Shown: positions 42,559 through 50,610 of the stretch, in pieces | How positions within the stretch are numbered: position 1 is the first letter of the stretch | Layout of the letters: every line of letters begins with the position of its first letter | NCBI GenBank assembly: GCA_029565735.1 | Contig: JAKQNO010000039.1 | Location: forward strand, 1 to 50,750 | DNA from: a bacterium | GTDB lineage: Bacteria > Oederibacteriota > PGYV01 | Direction of reading: 5' to 3' | Length of the DNA: 50,750 nt | The notes under the pieces: model-generated | What the model saw: the letters and a program-made list of their open reading frames with translations, nothing else | The model's database searches: none | What the model was told of the DNA's origin: nothing | Position numbers and translations under genes: made by a program

Positions 42559-43223
42559 AAAACACCGCCTTTTTTCAGGATATCAAAGATTGCCTTTCTT
42601 AACTGCCCTATTGTGTGCGTGTACGGGTCAAGCCGGTTTATCGCGTCGGCCGGCTTATCAAGCCCCATGGAATTTCTGAACCACAGCGAAAAATCATTTT
42701 CCTGTTTATCAAGCCTTAACCGCGCTTCAAACATATGAAAATAAAGGGAGTCTGATGTTATTTTCTGAAGGCAATCCGCGAATTCAGATGGAGTATATGC
42801 CACATAACCGGTCGGGAAAATGAAACTTACTGTTTTCACAAAATTAAACTCCATGCCGGGCATGGCAGCCCTTATATTCCTGTTTTTAGAGGATTCTATA
42901 TACTTACTGATAACATTTGAAAGTTCTTCCCTTAACGCCCTTATGCTTTTAAAACTTACGGTATCAATGCTTGCAAGGGCTTCTGCAAGGCGATTCTCTC
43001 CAAGTGCATCGCCGACCCAATATGCAAAGTCATTTGCCGGTTCCGGATTTAAATATTCATGTTGTTGAAGAAACCTGTGCGTATGATGATATATTGAAGA
43101 ACCGTCAATACTTTTAATACATTTCAACAGTTCTTCAACATTTCCGGCTGATACTCCGGTCAGCTCTGAAAGATGCATTCTTGTGTAAAATCTGAAAGAT
43201 TTATCCGTGTAATTTTCTTCCAT
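42555..43223 (-). CDS. DUF5752-family protein (function unknown)
   Basis: 222 residues. SFRFYTRMHLSELTGVSAGNVEELLKC, SIYHHTHRFLQQHEYL, NDFAYWVGDALGENRLAEALASID and FHMFEARLRLDKQENDFSLWF resemble the DUF5752 family, which I recall as a helical family often next to trehalose synthase genes. The protein has many His, Phe and Trp residues but no recognised catalytic motif. It lies between otsB and treT and overlaps the treT start, so it is probably coupled to trehalose metabolism as an accessory or regulatory protein. The family call is from memory only. Confidence 0.55.
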   Translation of the reverse strand: MEENYTDKSFRFYTRMHLSELTGVSAGNVEELLKCIKSIDGSSIYHHTHRFLQQHEYLNPEPANDFAYWVGDALGENRLAEALASIDTVSFKSIRALREELSNVISKYIESSKNRNIRAAMPGMEFNFVKTVSFIFPTGYVAYTPSEFADCLQKITSDSLYFHMFEARLRLDKQENDFSLWFRNSMGLDKPADAINRLDPYTHTIGQLRKAIFDILKKGGVL

Positions 43224-43224
43224 T

Positions 43225-44010
43225 TCAGCCCTCCTTCATCAAGTCCATCATAATTTCTAACAATAGCACAAGTTCCTGCGGGCTTTTTAAAAGCATATCG
43301 GCGGCTGTGACCGTTTTTCTGCCGATAAACACCTTAACCGTTTTTTTCCCAAGTTCTTTAAACGCTTCTATATCGGTTGTGTCATCGCCGGCAAAAAAAA
43401 CACCCTGTTCAGGAATCTGTTCTTTTTCAGCTATCAGGCGTATTGCCTGCGCTTTTCCTGTGAATATTGCGGGCAATATCTCAAATACTTTATTGCCTTT
43501 TCTGATCCTTATCATGGAATTTCCCGCATCCGCAAAATTCCTGAACCACCTTTCAACTTTTAACCTGTCCGGGGCAGATACATTCCTGTAATGAAAAGCC
43601 GTCACATATCCTTTATTTTCCTTAATGAACCCCGGTATTTTTTTCAGCGCTCCCCATACAAGAAACGAAGCGCATTTAACGCTTTTCTTATATGCTTCAT
43701 CAAGTCTAAATCTGTAACTTATGCCTCTCCCCTGAATTTCCGCGCCATGATTTCCGCAATAAATTATATTTTTAACTTTAAAACGTTTCTTTAAATCATA
43801 TATTCTTCTTCCGCTGATAACACAAACCATACAGCCTTTTAACGCAGCAAGCCGCTCCACGCTTTTTTCCGCGTTTTTAACAGGCTGCGCTTTATCCGGA
43901 TTTTTTACAATATCTGACAGGGTCCCGTCAAAATCAAAACAAAACAACATTCTGCCGCAGCGCATCCTTTTTAAAATTCTTTGCGCGCGCGGAATTAGTG
44001 AATTATTCAC
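43225..44010 (-). CDS. otsB: Trehalose-6-phosphate phosphatase
   Basis: 261 residues, HAD type. FDFDGTLSDIVKNPDKA holds the nucleophile Asp and the second Asp, ISGRRIYDL motif II, NHGAEIQGRG the cap segment and FAGDDTTDIEAF the metal-binding motif. It removes the phosphate made by the upstream OtsA. The GTG start overlaps the otsA stop (GTGA). A lysine-rich central region is present. Confidence 0.9.
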   Translation of the reverse strand: MNNSLIPRAQRILKRMRCGRMLFCFDFDGTLSDIVKNPDKAQPVKNAEKSVERLAALKGCMVCVISGRRIYDLKKRFKVKNIIYCGNHGAEIQGRGISYRFRLDEAYKKSVKCASFLVWGALKKIPGFIKENKGYVTAFHYRNVSAPDRLKVERWFRNFADAGNSMIRIRKGNKVFEILPAIFTGKAQAIRLIAEKEQIPEQGVFFAGDDTTDIEAFKELGKKTVKVFIGRKTVTAADMLLKSPQELVLLLEIMMDLMKEG

Positions 44011-46289
44011 TGATTTTTACCTGTTATTAAGGCAATTTCATCAATGATGGAACCTGCCCATTTATATACATTCCCCTCACCGACCACTTCCCTCATCGAT
44101 TCCATGCGCCTCTTTCTTTCATCTATATCCATTTCAAGGCCGCTGTAAATGGCATCCGCAAACTCCTCTGCAGAATACGGATTTATTATAAGCGCCTCTT
44201 CAAGTTCCCTTGACGCGCCGGCAAAACTGCTTAATATAAGAACTCCGTCATTATCTTTCTTTGCGGACACAAATTCTTTGGCTACAAGGTTCATTCCGTC
44301 GTGAAGAGAACTGACAATACATAAATCCGCCATTGTATAAAAAGGCAGTATCTCACTGTACGACAGGTGTTTTTTGATATAGATAAAAGGTTTCCAGTTT
44401 TCCGTACCGTAAGCAAGATTGATTTTATCCACCTCAGCGTCTATTTCATTTATAAGTTCGTTATACTTTTTTATATTTGTCCTGCTTGGCGCGCCTATCT
44501 GTATAAATGTAAACCTGCCTTTCTGCTCCGGATACTTCTCAAAAAACCTGTTTAATGCGGTTATTCTTTCCACAATGCCCTTTGTATAATCAATCCTGTC
44601 GACTCCCACGCCTGTTTTAATGCCTTCAAGCCCGTATGCCGGACAAAGCTTTTCTTTGGCATAAACGGCCGCTGCTTCAACTTCCGTGTGTGTGTACCCT
44701 CCAACGCTTATAGGGAAAGGCCTTATAAATGTCTCATGGCCATTCATGACAACGCTGAATTTCTCCGTGTCAATGCGGTTTTCAAGCAGCCTGTTTGCAG
44801 TATCAAGAAAATTGTTGCAGTGAAACTGCGTGTGAAATCCCACAATATCACAGGCAAGCATTCCCTTCAGTATTTCTTTATAATACGGGCAGATGGAAAA
44901 TATTTCGGGGTTCGGCCATGGAATATGCCAAAAAAGCACCACTACAGCGTCAGGCCTTTGCTCCTTAATCATATGCGGCAACAGCGTAAAATGATAATCC
45001 TGGATAAACACAACAGGGCTTCCACCGGGCAGTTCTTCAAGCACGGCATCTGCGAACTTCCGGTTTGCTTTAATATACATCTCCCAGTCTTCGCGCCTGA
45101 AAACCGGCCTTGTATGGGTTACATGGCAGAGAGGCCACAGCCCTTCATTTGAAAAACCGTAATAATAACCGTCCTCTTCTTCCTTTGTAAGCCATACTCT
45201 TTTTAGAATGTACCTCTCATTATCAGGAGGCACTCCAAGTTTGTCCCTTGAATTTACAAATTCCCGGTCCTTATCGCCGGAACCATGCGCTATCCATGTT
45301 CCGCCGCTTGCCCGCATCACAGGATCAAGCGCGGTAACAACACCGCCTACCGGAACAATACATTTTACTTTACCGGTTATGTTATCAGTAACATGCATAT
45401 AAGGTTCCCTGTTAGAAACGACAAAAAAAGCGTTATCCCCTATTTTCGCTTTGACAAGATCTTTTAACCGCCTGTCATTCCACGCCTCGGTCTTTTTTGT
45501 CCTTATGGATGCTTCTTCATTTGCGGCTTTTTTTGCTATCCTCAGGCTTAAAGCCACCTGTTCAACTTCATTGATAAGTTTTTCAAATTCATCCCCTGAT
45601 TTGACCTGCGTGCTGTAATTTATTTCGCCTGACTGGAATTTTTTAAACCATTCCGTAAGCTTAATAAGCGGCATAATAAACAAAGTACGCGAAAGAAGAA
45701 GAATAACTATAATCAGAAGAAGCGCAAGAAGGCTCATATAAAGAGCCATTAAACGCCACATTTCACCGGATAACTTATCAATATATGAAGCGTCGTGGGC
45801 AATTACAACGGCTCCCAGAACATACTTATTATTATCAATCACGGGAACCGCATAAGAATAAATACCGCCTGCGGCGGTCTCTAAAACAGAATCGGAAGAT
45901 TTTTTCACCTTTGCAGCTTTTACCGCTTCCTGTTTTAGAACAGCTTCAAGTTCTTTAATACTTGAAGATATTATTACCTTTTTCCCTGCGGTTTCATAAA
46001 TAAGAGCGCCCTGTATACGTTCCCTCTTCTCGAAAGAACCTGCAAATTTTTTCAGTTGAGTATAATTTTTGGTTTTGAGGGATGTCAATACCATGCTTTC
46101 AGAAGATTCAGCCAAAGCCTTTACTTTTCTGGCTAGTTCATCCATCATTCTTAAGCGTTCAGCCCTGTCCCTGAAATATGTAATGCCGGCAAAACCGGCC
46201 AGAATTATTATTAATACAGGCAAAATTAGCAGAAAGAATCTTTTCATTTTTACCGCCGTTTCCGCGGGAAATACACTCTGATTTTCCAC
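44007..46289 (-). CDS. otsA: Trehalose-6-phosphate synthase fused to a membrane sensor-like region with HAMP
   Basis: 760 residues. TM1 at about 18-39, an external Cache-like segment at 40-178, TM2 at 180-205, a HAMP domain at about 200-252 and a GT20 domain from 285. GT20 motifs are complete: VSNREPYMHV, GGVVTALDPVM, FIQDYHFTLLPHMI, FWHIPWPNPEIF, DIVGFHT, GVDRIDYTKGIVERI and SLHDGMNLVAKEF. It makes trehalose 6-phosphate from a nucleotide glucose and glucose 6-phosphate. The GTG first codon lacks a good ribosome site; the ATG at 46245-46247 (MKRFFLLILP) is equally possible. The sensor end suggests direct control by an outside signal, possibly osmotic. A related glucosyl product cannot be excluded. 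Confidence 0.85.
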   Translation of the reverse strand: MENQSVFPAETAVKMKRFFLLILPVLIIILAGFAGITYFRDRAERLRMMDELARKVKALAESSESMVLTSLKTKNYTQLKKFAGSFEKRERIQGALIYETAGKKVIISSSIKELEAVLKQEAVKAAKVKKSSDSVLETAAGGIYSYAVPVIDNNKYVLGAVVIAHDASYIDKLSGEMWRLMALYMSLLALLLIIVILLLSRTLFIMPLIKLTEWFKKFQSGEINYSTQVKSGDEFEKLINEVEQVALSLRIAKKAANEEASIRTKKTEAWNDRRLKDLVKAKIGDNAFFVVSNREPYMHVTDNITGKVKCIVPVGGVVTALDPVMRASGGTWIAHGSGDKDREFVNSRDKLGVPPDNERYILKRVWLTKEEEDGYYYGFSNEGLWPLCHVTHTRPVFRREDWEMYIKANRKFADAVLEELPGGSPVVFIQDYHFTLLPHMIKEQRPDAVVVLFWHIPWPNPEIFSICPYYKEILKGMLACDIVGFHTQFHCNNFLDTANRLLENRIDTEKFSVVMNGHETFIRPFPISVGGYTHTEVEAAAVYAKEKLCPAYGLEGIKTGVGVDRIDYTKGIVERITALNRFFEKYPEQKGRFTFIQIGAPSRTNIKKYNELINEIDAEVDKINLAYGTENWKPFIYIKKHLSYSEILPFYTMADLCIVSSLHDGMNLVAKEFVSAKKDNDGVLILSSFAGASRELEEALIINPYSAEEFADAIYSGLEMDIDERKRRMESMREVVGEGNVYKWAGSIIDEIALITGKNQ

Positions 46290-46332
46290 GCTTTAATTTC
46301 AAAAGACAGCGGCCCGACTGCCCTATAATCCC

Positions 46333-46356
46333 TCCGGTATAATAAATTATTCCGGA
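46333..46356. promoter_or_regulatory. Dyad just downstream of the otsA promoter
   Basis: TCCGGTATAAT and ATTATTCCGGA pair (10 of 11) around AA. It covers roughly +3 to +26 of the transcript, so it may be an operator or a 5' hairpin. Confidence 0.6.
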
Positions 46357-46365
46357 CCCTAATCA

Positions 46366-46394
46366 ATTATATATAAGTTTACCTTCACATTCAA
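46366..46394 (-). promoter_or_regulatory. Promoter of the trehalose operon
   Basis: On the minus strand TTGAAT (46389-46394) and TATAAT (46366-46371) are 17 bases apart. Confidence 0.75.
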
Positions 46395-46405
46395 ACAAAA
46401 AAGTT

Positions 46406-47665
46406 TTATTCAATATTTTTATCCCCCGGCGGTTCCGGCGGCGCGCCGGAGAAACGCCGGAAAAAAGCCGATACAAATTTATAAAAAGCCTTTTTCCGCT
46501 CAACCGAGTATGACAAAAAAGAATTAACCAGTATGGAAAAGAGTATAACAGCAAAAACCGTATCCCTTATAATTTCGCCCCCTTCCATCCCCGCCTGCGC
46601 CGGCATTCCTGCAAGAACAGCGGATGCAAGCCCCCTTGAAACCATAACTCCGGCGGCTGTTATATCAAACCGGCTCTCTTCTTTATTAAATGACATATTT
46701 GCGGATATAACCCTTGCCGCCAGTATAACCGCCGTAAGGACCGCAGAAAAGATAACGGTGTCAAAACCTGCCGGTTTCATTGATATCCCTATATAAAGGA
46801 AAAAAAACGTACGCATAAGAAACACAACTTCCGCCATAAAACTTTTTTCCGTGCCATTCAGAGTCACATTAAGATGTTTGACAGGCCCTATATTTATATC
46901 CTTTACGTTTCCAAGCACTATTCCAAAACAAAGCGCGGCAATTGCCCCTGAAAAACCGGCAAGTTCCGCTCCGCCAAACACTATAAAAACAAAAGCAGGC
47001 GTCGTAAAAGCGCTGTTTTCCAGAAGCCTCACCTTATTTAACATCATTGACCAGAAAAGCGCGGCGGCAGAACCCGCAGCTGCAGCCGCAGCAATAGCCA
47101 GTAAAGTCCTTCCGGTAATATACGCGGGATTAAAACCGGCGCCTTCGGAAGCCGGTATTATCTGAAGCACAAAAATTATTGAAAGGACTTCGCTTATTGT
47201 GGTTTCAAATACAACGGCGGATATTATGTTGCGGCTAACGCTCATTTTTCTAAGCATCGGTATTACAATTGAAGGCGCCGCCCCGGCAAGGATGCCGCCG
47301 AACACAGCCGCCTGCAGCAGGCCCAGCCCCAAAAAGACATGTGACAGCGCAGCCACAAAAACAAGCGTAAAAATAAACGTCAACAGCGCAAAAACAGCGC
47401 CCCTTCCGGCGGAGGATTTAACCGCGGATATATCAAGGCATAATCCCGCCTCAAAAAGAATTACAACAAGGGTAAGCGTGCTGAAAATTTCACCGAACCT
47501 GCCGAATATTTCGGGATTTATAAAGTTTAATACAGGGCCTGCAATTATGCCGGTTAATACAAGAGGAAGCACATCAGGAATCTTTGTCCGGTTAAAAGTC
47601 GCGGCAAAAAAGTGAGCAAAAAAAACTATTAGGCCTATAAACAGAACAGCGGCTGAAAATTCCAT
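46406..47665 (-). CDS. Na+/H+ (cation:proton) antiporter, CPA family
   Basis: 419 residues with about 11-12 membrane helices. VVILFEAGLCLDI is the GLxLD-type motif of CPA1/NhaP-like exchangers, and GGILAGAAPSIVIPML matches the ion-binding helices. A GGREIIRDTVFAVILFSILVNSF-type end closes the transport core. It should exchange Na+ or K+ for H+. The gene has its own start upstream of the trehalose promoter, and the short gap allows partial read-through. The pairing with trehalose genes suggests salt adaptation. Confidence 0.85.
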   Translation of the reverse strand: MEFSAAVLFIGLIVFFAHFFAATFNRTKIPDVLPLVLTGIIAGPVLNFINPEIFGRFGEIFSTLTLVVILFEAGLCLDISAVKSSAGRGAVFALLTFIFTLVFVAALSHVFLGLGLLQAAVFGGILAGAAPSIVIPMLRKMSVSRNIISAVVFETTISEVLSIIFVLQIIPASEGAGFNPAYITGRTLLAIAAAAAAGSAAALFWSMMLNKVRLLENSAFTTPAFVFIVFGGAELAGFSGAIAALCFGIVLGNVKDINIGPVKHLNVTLNGTEKSFMAEVVFLMRTFFFLYIGISMKPAGFDTVIFSAVLTAVILAARVISANMSFNKEESRFDITAAGVMVSRGLASAVLAGMPAQAGMEGGEIIRDTVFAVILFSILVNSFLSYSVERKKAFYKFVSAFFRRFSGAPPEPPGDKNIE

Positions 47666-47761
47666 TCACCCTCCTTTCAGGCATACTTAATATAAGCCAT
47701 AAAAACAAAAGTATCAATACTTTATATAAAAGAAGTAAAAGGTTTTAAACCGGAGAGGGCT

Positions 47762-48127
47762 TCAGTTTACAGGAAATTTTTTATTGTTTTCAAGGGATTC
47801 TATATGACGCTGATTCTTTTCATCGGTATTTATGAAAGAAAGGCCCGCTTCATAACTTTCGCCTGACTTGCAGCACCACATTACTTCACATATGGCGTTT
47901 ATTGCGGATGAAGAACCTTCGGGAATTACATCAAGCAGAAGGACGTCCCCTTTTTCAACAGGCGCCGGCAAAAGCATGCAGATTCCGCCCCTGCTTATAT
48001 TTTTTGCCTTCGCGCACCTGTATCCGATATCAATGGAACTTATATATTCCCCAAGTTTTTTATACGAGGCAGTGGCATTACATTCATATCTTTCGTGTGA
48101 CCTGACTTCCCTGCGCTGCAAAGACAT
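47762..48127 (-). CDS. PilZ domain protein 1
   Basis: 121 residues. The c-di-GMP binding pattern RxxxR is RSHER near the N-terminus, and NxSxxG is KNISRGGICM. The rest (PVEKGDVLLLDVIPEG, AICEVMWCCKSGESYEAGLSF) is the PilZ beta-barrel. AGGAGG precedes the ATG. It is a paralog of the next gene upstream and lies 21 bases from it. Its target process is unknown. Confidence 0.85.
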   Translation of the reverse strand: MSLQRREVRSHERYECNATASYKKLGEYISSIDIGYRCAKAKNISRGGICMLLPAPVEKGDVLLLDVIPEGSSSAINAICEVMWCCKSGESYEAGLSFINTDEKNQRHIESLENNKKFPVN

Positions 48128-48148
48128 TAAAGCCTCCTGAATTGGATG

Positions 48149-48517
48149 CTAATGAATATTTGTATTTCCGGCTATGTATTCCCTTATATTTTCCATATCT
48201 TTCTCTTCAAGGCTTAAAAATTTCAGTCCCGCTTCAAATTCAGATCCGGTTTTTGCGCACCATTTAACTTCGCAAAACGCGTTTATTGGCTTTTCCGCAG
48301 TGTCAAGTTCCAGCCCGACTTTTACTATATATCCTTTTGCTATTTTTCGCGGCGCGCTGATGCATAAGCCGCCTTTTGATATGTTCTTGGTTGTGGTTTT
48401 TAAATATCCTGTCCCTGACAGGTCAATGGGATCGCCCAGCACTTTATATATGGCATGCGCTTCGGCGTTTATTCTTGTGAACTCTCTTTTATTCTGGGGC
48501 ATATCAACCATTTGCAT
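48149..48517 (-). CDS. PilZ domain protein 2
   Basis: 122 residues from the ATG at 48515-48517; GGAGG is very close to it, so the ATG at 48509-48511 is nearly as likely. The longer frame has a hydrophobic N-terminus that is probably not translated. RxxxR is REFTR and NxSxxG is KNISKGGLCI. FCEVKWCAKTGSEFEAGLKFL is shared with PilZ protein 1, so the pair arose by duplication. Confidence 0.8.
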   Translation of the reverse strand: MQMVDMPQNKREFTRINAEAHAIYKVLGDPIDLSGTGYLKTTTKNISKGGLCISAPRKIAKGYIVKVGLELDTAEKPINAFCEVKWCAKTGSEFEAGLKFLSLEEKDMENIREYIAGNTNIH

Positions 48518-48570
48518 TACCCTCCTGAGAAGTTTTACTAATAATAGCAGAATATTATTAAAAGTCAATA

Positions 48571-48720
48571 CTTAAGCGTTTAAATTAACAAAGGCAGATA
48601 TGTGAAAAAACATACAATTAAGCATAAGCAAAGAAAAAACAGTTAAATTAAGATTTCCCCGTATTTTTGCTATATTTTTCAATCGCTTTTGCTTATCTGC
48701 ATATAGCTTAAACCGCTATT
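48571..48720. repeat. TTAAGC-type repeats upstream of fau
   Basis: Words AATTAAGCATAAGC and AGTTAAATTAAG on the left face an inverted CAATCGCTTTTGCTTATC and TATAGCTTAAACCGC on the right. Related to the array at 15262-15536. The 200 bases between PilZ 2 and fau have no gene. Confidence 0.6.
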
Positions 48721-48737
48721 CTCCACAATTCGCCGTC

Positions 48738-48766
48738 TTGAAACGGACGGTAATTTATTGTAGTAT
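48738..48766 (+). promoter_or_regulatory. Promoter of fau
   Basis: TTGAAA (48738-48743) and TAGTAT (48761-48766) are 17 bases apart. The predicted start of transcription falls at or within a base or two of the ATG at 48773, and no Shine-Dalgarno is seen, so the mRNA may be leaderless. Confidence 0.6.
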
Positions 48767-48772
48767 GTTGTT

Positions 48773-49348
48773 ATGGATAAACATCTGCTTAGAAAAAAGC
48801 TCCGCCTGAAGCGAAACTGCATCCCGGACAAAGAAGTTTCCGCCTTCAGCAGAATCATCACCAACAAACTCTTATCAGCTATTCCCTTTCATAAGGGCAT
48901 GACAGTTATGGCCTATATCAGCACACAAAGCGAGGTAAAAACAACCGTTCTTATCAATTACCTTCACAAAACCGGCGCGGTTGTATGCGTCCCCTGGGTG
49001 CGCGGAAACGACATAGTACCCGTGATTCTAAAAAAAGGCCATCCTGTTAAAAAAGACGCATATGGAATCAAAGTTCCCGCAACAAAGACAAAGCTGCCAA
49101 ATATAAGAAAAATAGACGCGGTTATCGCGCCTGGCATAGGTTTTGACAGGCATGGAAACAGGATAGGTTTTGGCAAGGGATACTTTGACAGATTTTTAAA
49201 AAAACTGCCAAAAAAAACCGTTAAAGCAGCGCTTGCTTTTTCATGCCAGATTGTAAAAAAAATACCCGCGGAAGCGCACGACATTAAGATGGATATAATT
49301 GCCACCGAAAAAGGAATAATAGACTGCAGAAAAAAAGGCAAAATATGA
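48773..49348 (+). CDS. fau: 5-formyltetrahydrofolate cyclo-ligase
   Basis: 191 residues. RKKLRLKRNCIPDKEV opens the ATP-binding fold and PGIGFDRHGNRIGFGKGYFDRFL is the family signature. It turns 5-formyl-THF into 5,10-methenyl-THF with ATP. It is the first plus-strand gene of the window and overlaps the next by four bases (ATGA). No ribosome site precedes the ATG. Confidence 0.92.
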   Translation: MDKHLLRKKLRLKRNCIPDKEVSAFSRIITNKLLSAIPFHKGMTVMAYISTQSEVKTTVLINYLHKTGAVVCVPWVRGNDIVPVILKKGHPVKKDAYGIKVPATKTKLPNIRKIDAVIAPGIGFDRHGNRIGFGKGYFDRFLKKLPKKTVKAALAFSCQIVKKIPAEAHDIKMDIIATEKGIIDCRKKGKI

Positions 49349-49905
49349 AAACACCCGAAAAACTTCTGTCCAGACGCCTTGGATATAAAGGAAAAAATAT
49401 AACCGTATTCAGCGATATCATAAGCCTTAAAGGGCGTAAGCTGAAGCGCGACCTTATCACGCACCCCGGTTCCGCGGTAATACTTCCCATTCTTGACCTA
49501 AAAAATAAAACAATAATCCTTATACGCCAGTACAGGTACGCGGCCAAAATGTATATGATTGAAGCGCCCGCAGGCACAAGGGATAAGGGCGAATCCACGC
49601 TTGCCTGCGCAAAGCGTGAAATTATGGAAGAGACCGGCTATAAGGCAAAAAGGTTCAAAAAAATTGTGAATTTCTACCCCACCCCCGGCGTTATGAATGA
49701 AAATATGGATGTATATATTGCCACAGGTTTAACTCCCGCCGTTAAAAAACCTGACTGGGATGAGGATATTGAAGTGATTGAAATTACACTTGATAAGGCG
49801 CTTAACCTTATTGAAAAAGGAAAAATCCGCGACGCAAAGACAATCACCAGCCTGCTGATGCTGGAAAGGCTGTTAAACTCTAAAGGAAAAAAACCTCACC
49901 TTTAA
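49345..49905 (+). CDS. Nudix hydrolase, ADP-ribose pyrophosphatase-like
   Basis: 186 residues. The Nudix box AGTRDKGESTLACAKRE and IMEETGYKAKRF fits GX5EX7REUXEEXGU; the N-terminus (GRKLKRDLITHPGSAVILPILD, LIRQYRYAAKMYMIEAPAG) is typical of ADP-ribose pyrophosphatases (NudF-like). AKKIVNFYPTPGVMNENMDVYIATGL supports the same subgroup. Its 3' end overlaps the opposing birA by 26 bases. Confidence 0.88.
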   Translation: MKTPEKLLSRRLGYKGKNITVFSDIISLKGRKLKRDLITHPGSAVILPILDLKNKTIILIRQYRYAAKMYMIEAPAGTRDKGESTLACAKREIMEETGYKAKRFKKIVNFYPTPGVMNENMDVYIATGLTPAVKKPDWDEDIEVIEITLDKALNLIEKGKIRDAKTITSLLMLERLLNSKGKKPHL

Positions 49906-50602
49906 GTTCTCTTCCTTCCGTTGTGATTACAGTACCCTTTTTTGTCGCTTTTAAAGCGGTATATGTTTTCTGCCTGCCGCCTGACATTAATTTAATCTTT
50001 CTTCCTGAAATATCGCTCTGATATCTAATCCATGAAGCTATAAGGCCTGCGCGGTGATCTTTTAAACCCGCAATATTTTTGTCAATCCTTCTGATTAAAG
50101 AGATAAAAAATTTATCAATATCAATTTTACCGCCAAGAAGCCGGCTTAATGATACCGCGTTAATGCCGCCTTCTGACGGCACATCGTTATTAATATTAAT
50201 ACCTATGCCCGTGACTATTTTGCTTTCGTAGTGATTATTTTCTATAAGTATGCCGCATATTTTTTTGCCGGAAACAAGGACATCATTGGGCCATTTTATC
50301 AAAGGTTTAACGCCGTAAGATTTAAGCGTATCGGCAACAGCAACCGATGACAATACGACATACATATACGGCATTTTGATTTTTTTACGGATAATAAAAG
50401 AAAACCACAGCCCGCCTTCTGCCGAAATCCATCTTGCGCCGTGCTTTCCCTTCCCCTCTTTCTGCACGCGGGCGGCCGCCACCGTGCCTGACGGGAGCTG
50501 GTTTTTCATCAGATATGAATTAGTGGATCCTATACAGTCAAACAATATGATATTTTTCAGAATTCTATTTTTTATGGCACTCTTTAAAGTCCGCTTAAAC
50601 AT
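49880..50602 (-). CDS. birA: Biotin--[acetyl-CoA-carboxylase] ligase
   Basis: 240 residues. The catalytic core has FDCIGSTNSYLM, KEGKGKHGARWIS (the GRGxxGR-type biotinyl-AMP loop, here GKGKHGAR), and IKWPNDVLVSGKKICGILIE. A small C-terminal domain closes it. The enzyme attaches biotin to carboxyl-carrier proteins. There is no N-terminal DNA-binding domain, so it does not act as a repressor. It follows nadC by eight bases and overlaps the Nudix gene convergently. Confidence 0.92.
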   Translation of the reverse strand: MFKRTLKSAIKNRILKNIILFDCIGSTNSYLMKNQLPSGTVAAARVQKEGKGKHGARWISAEGGLWFSFIIRKKIKMPYMYVVLSSVAVADTLKSYGVKPLIKWPNDVLVSGKKICGILIENNHYESKIVTGIGININNDVPSEGGINAVSLSRLLGGKIDIDKFFISLIRRIDKNIAGLKDHRAGLIASWIRYQSDISGRKIKLMSGGRQKTYTALKATKKGTVITTEGRELKGEVFFL

Positions 50603-50610
50603 AGATTTGA

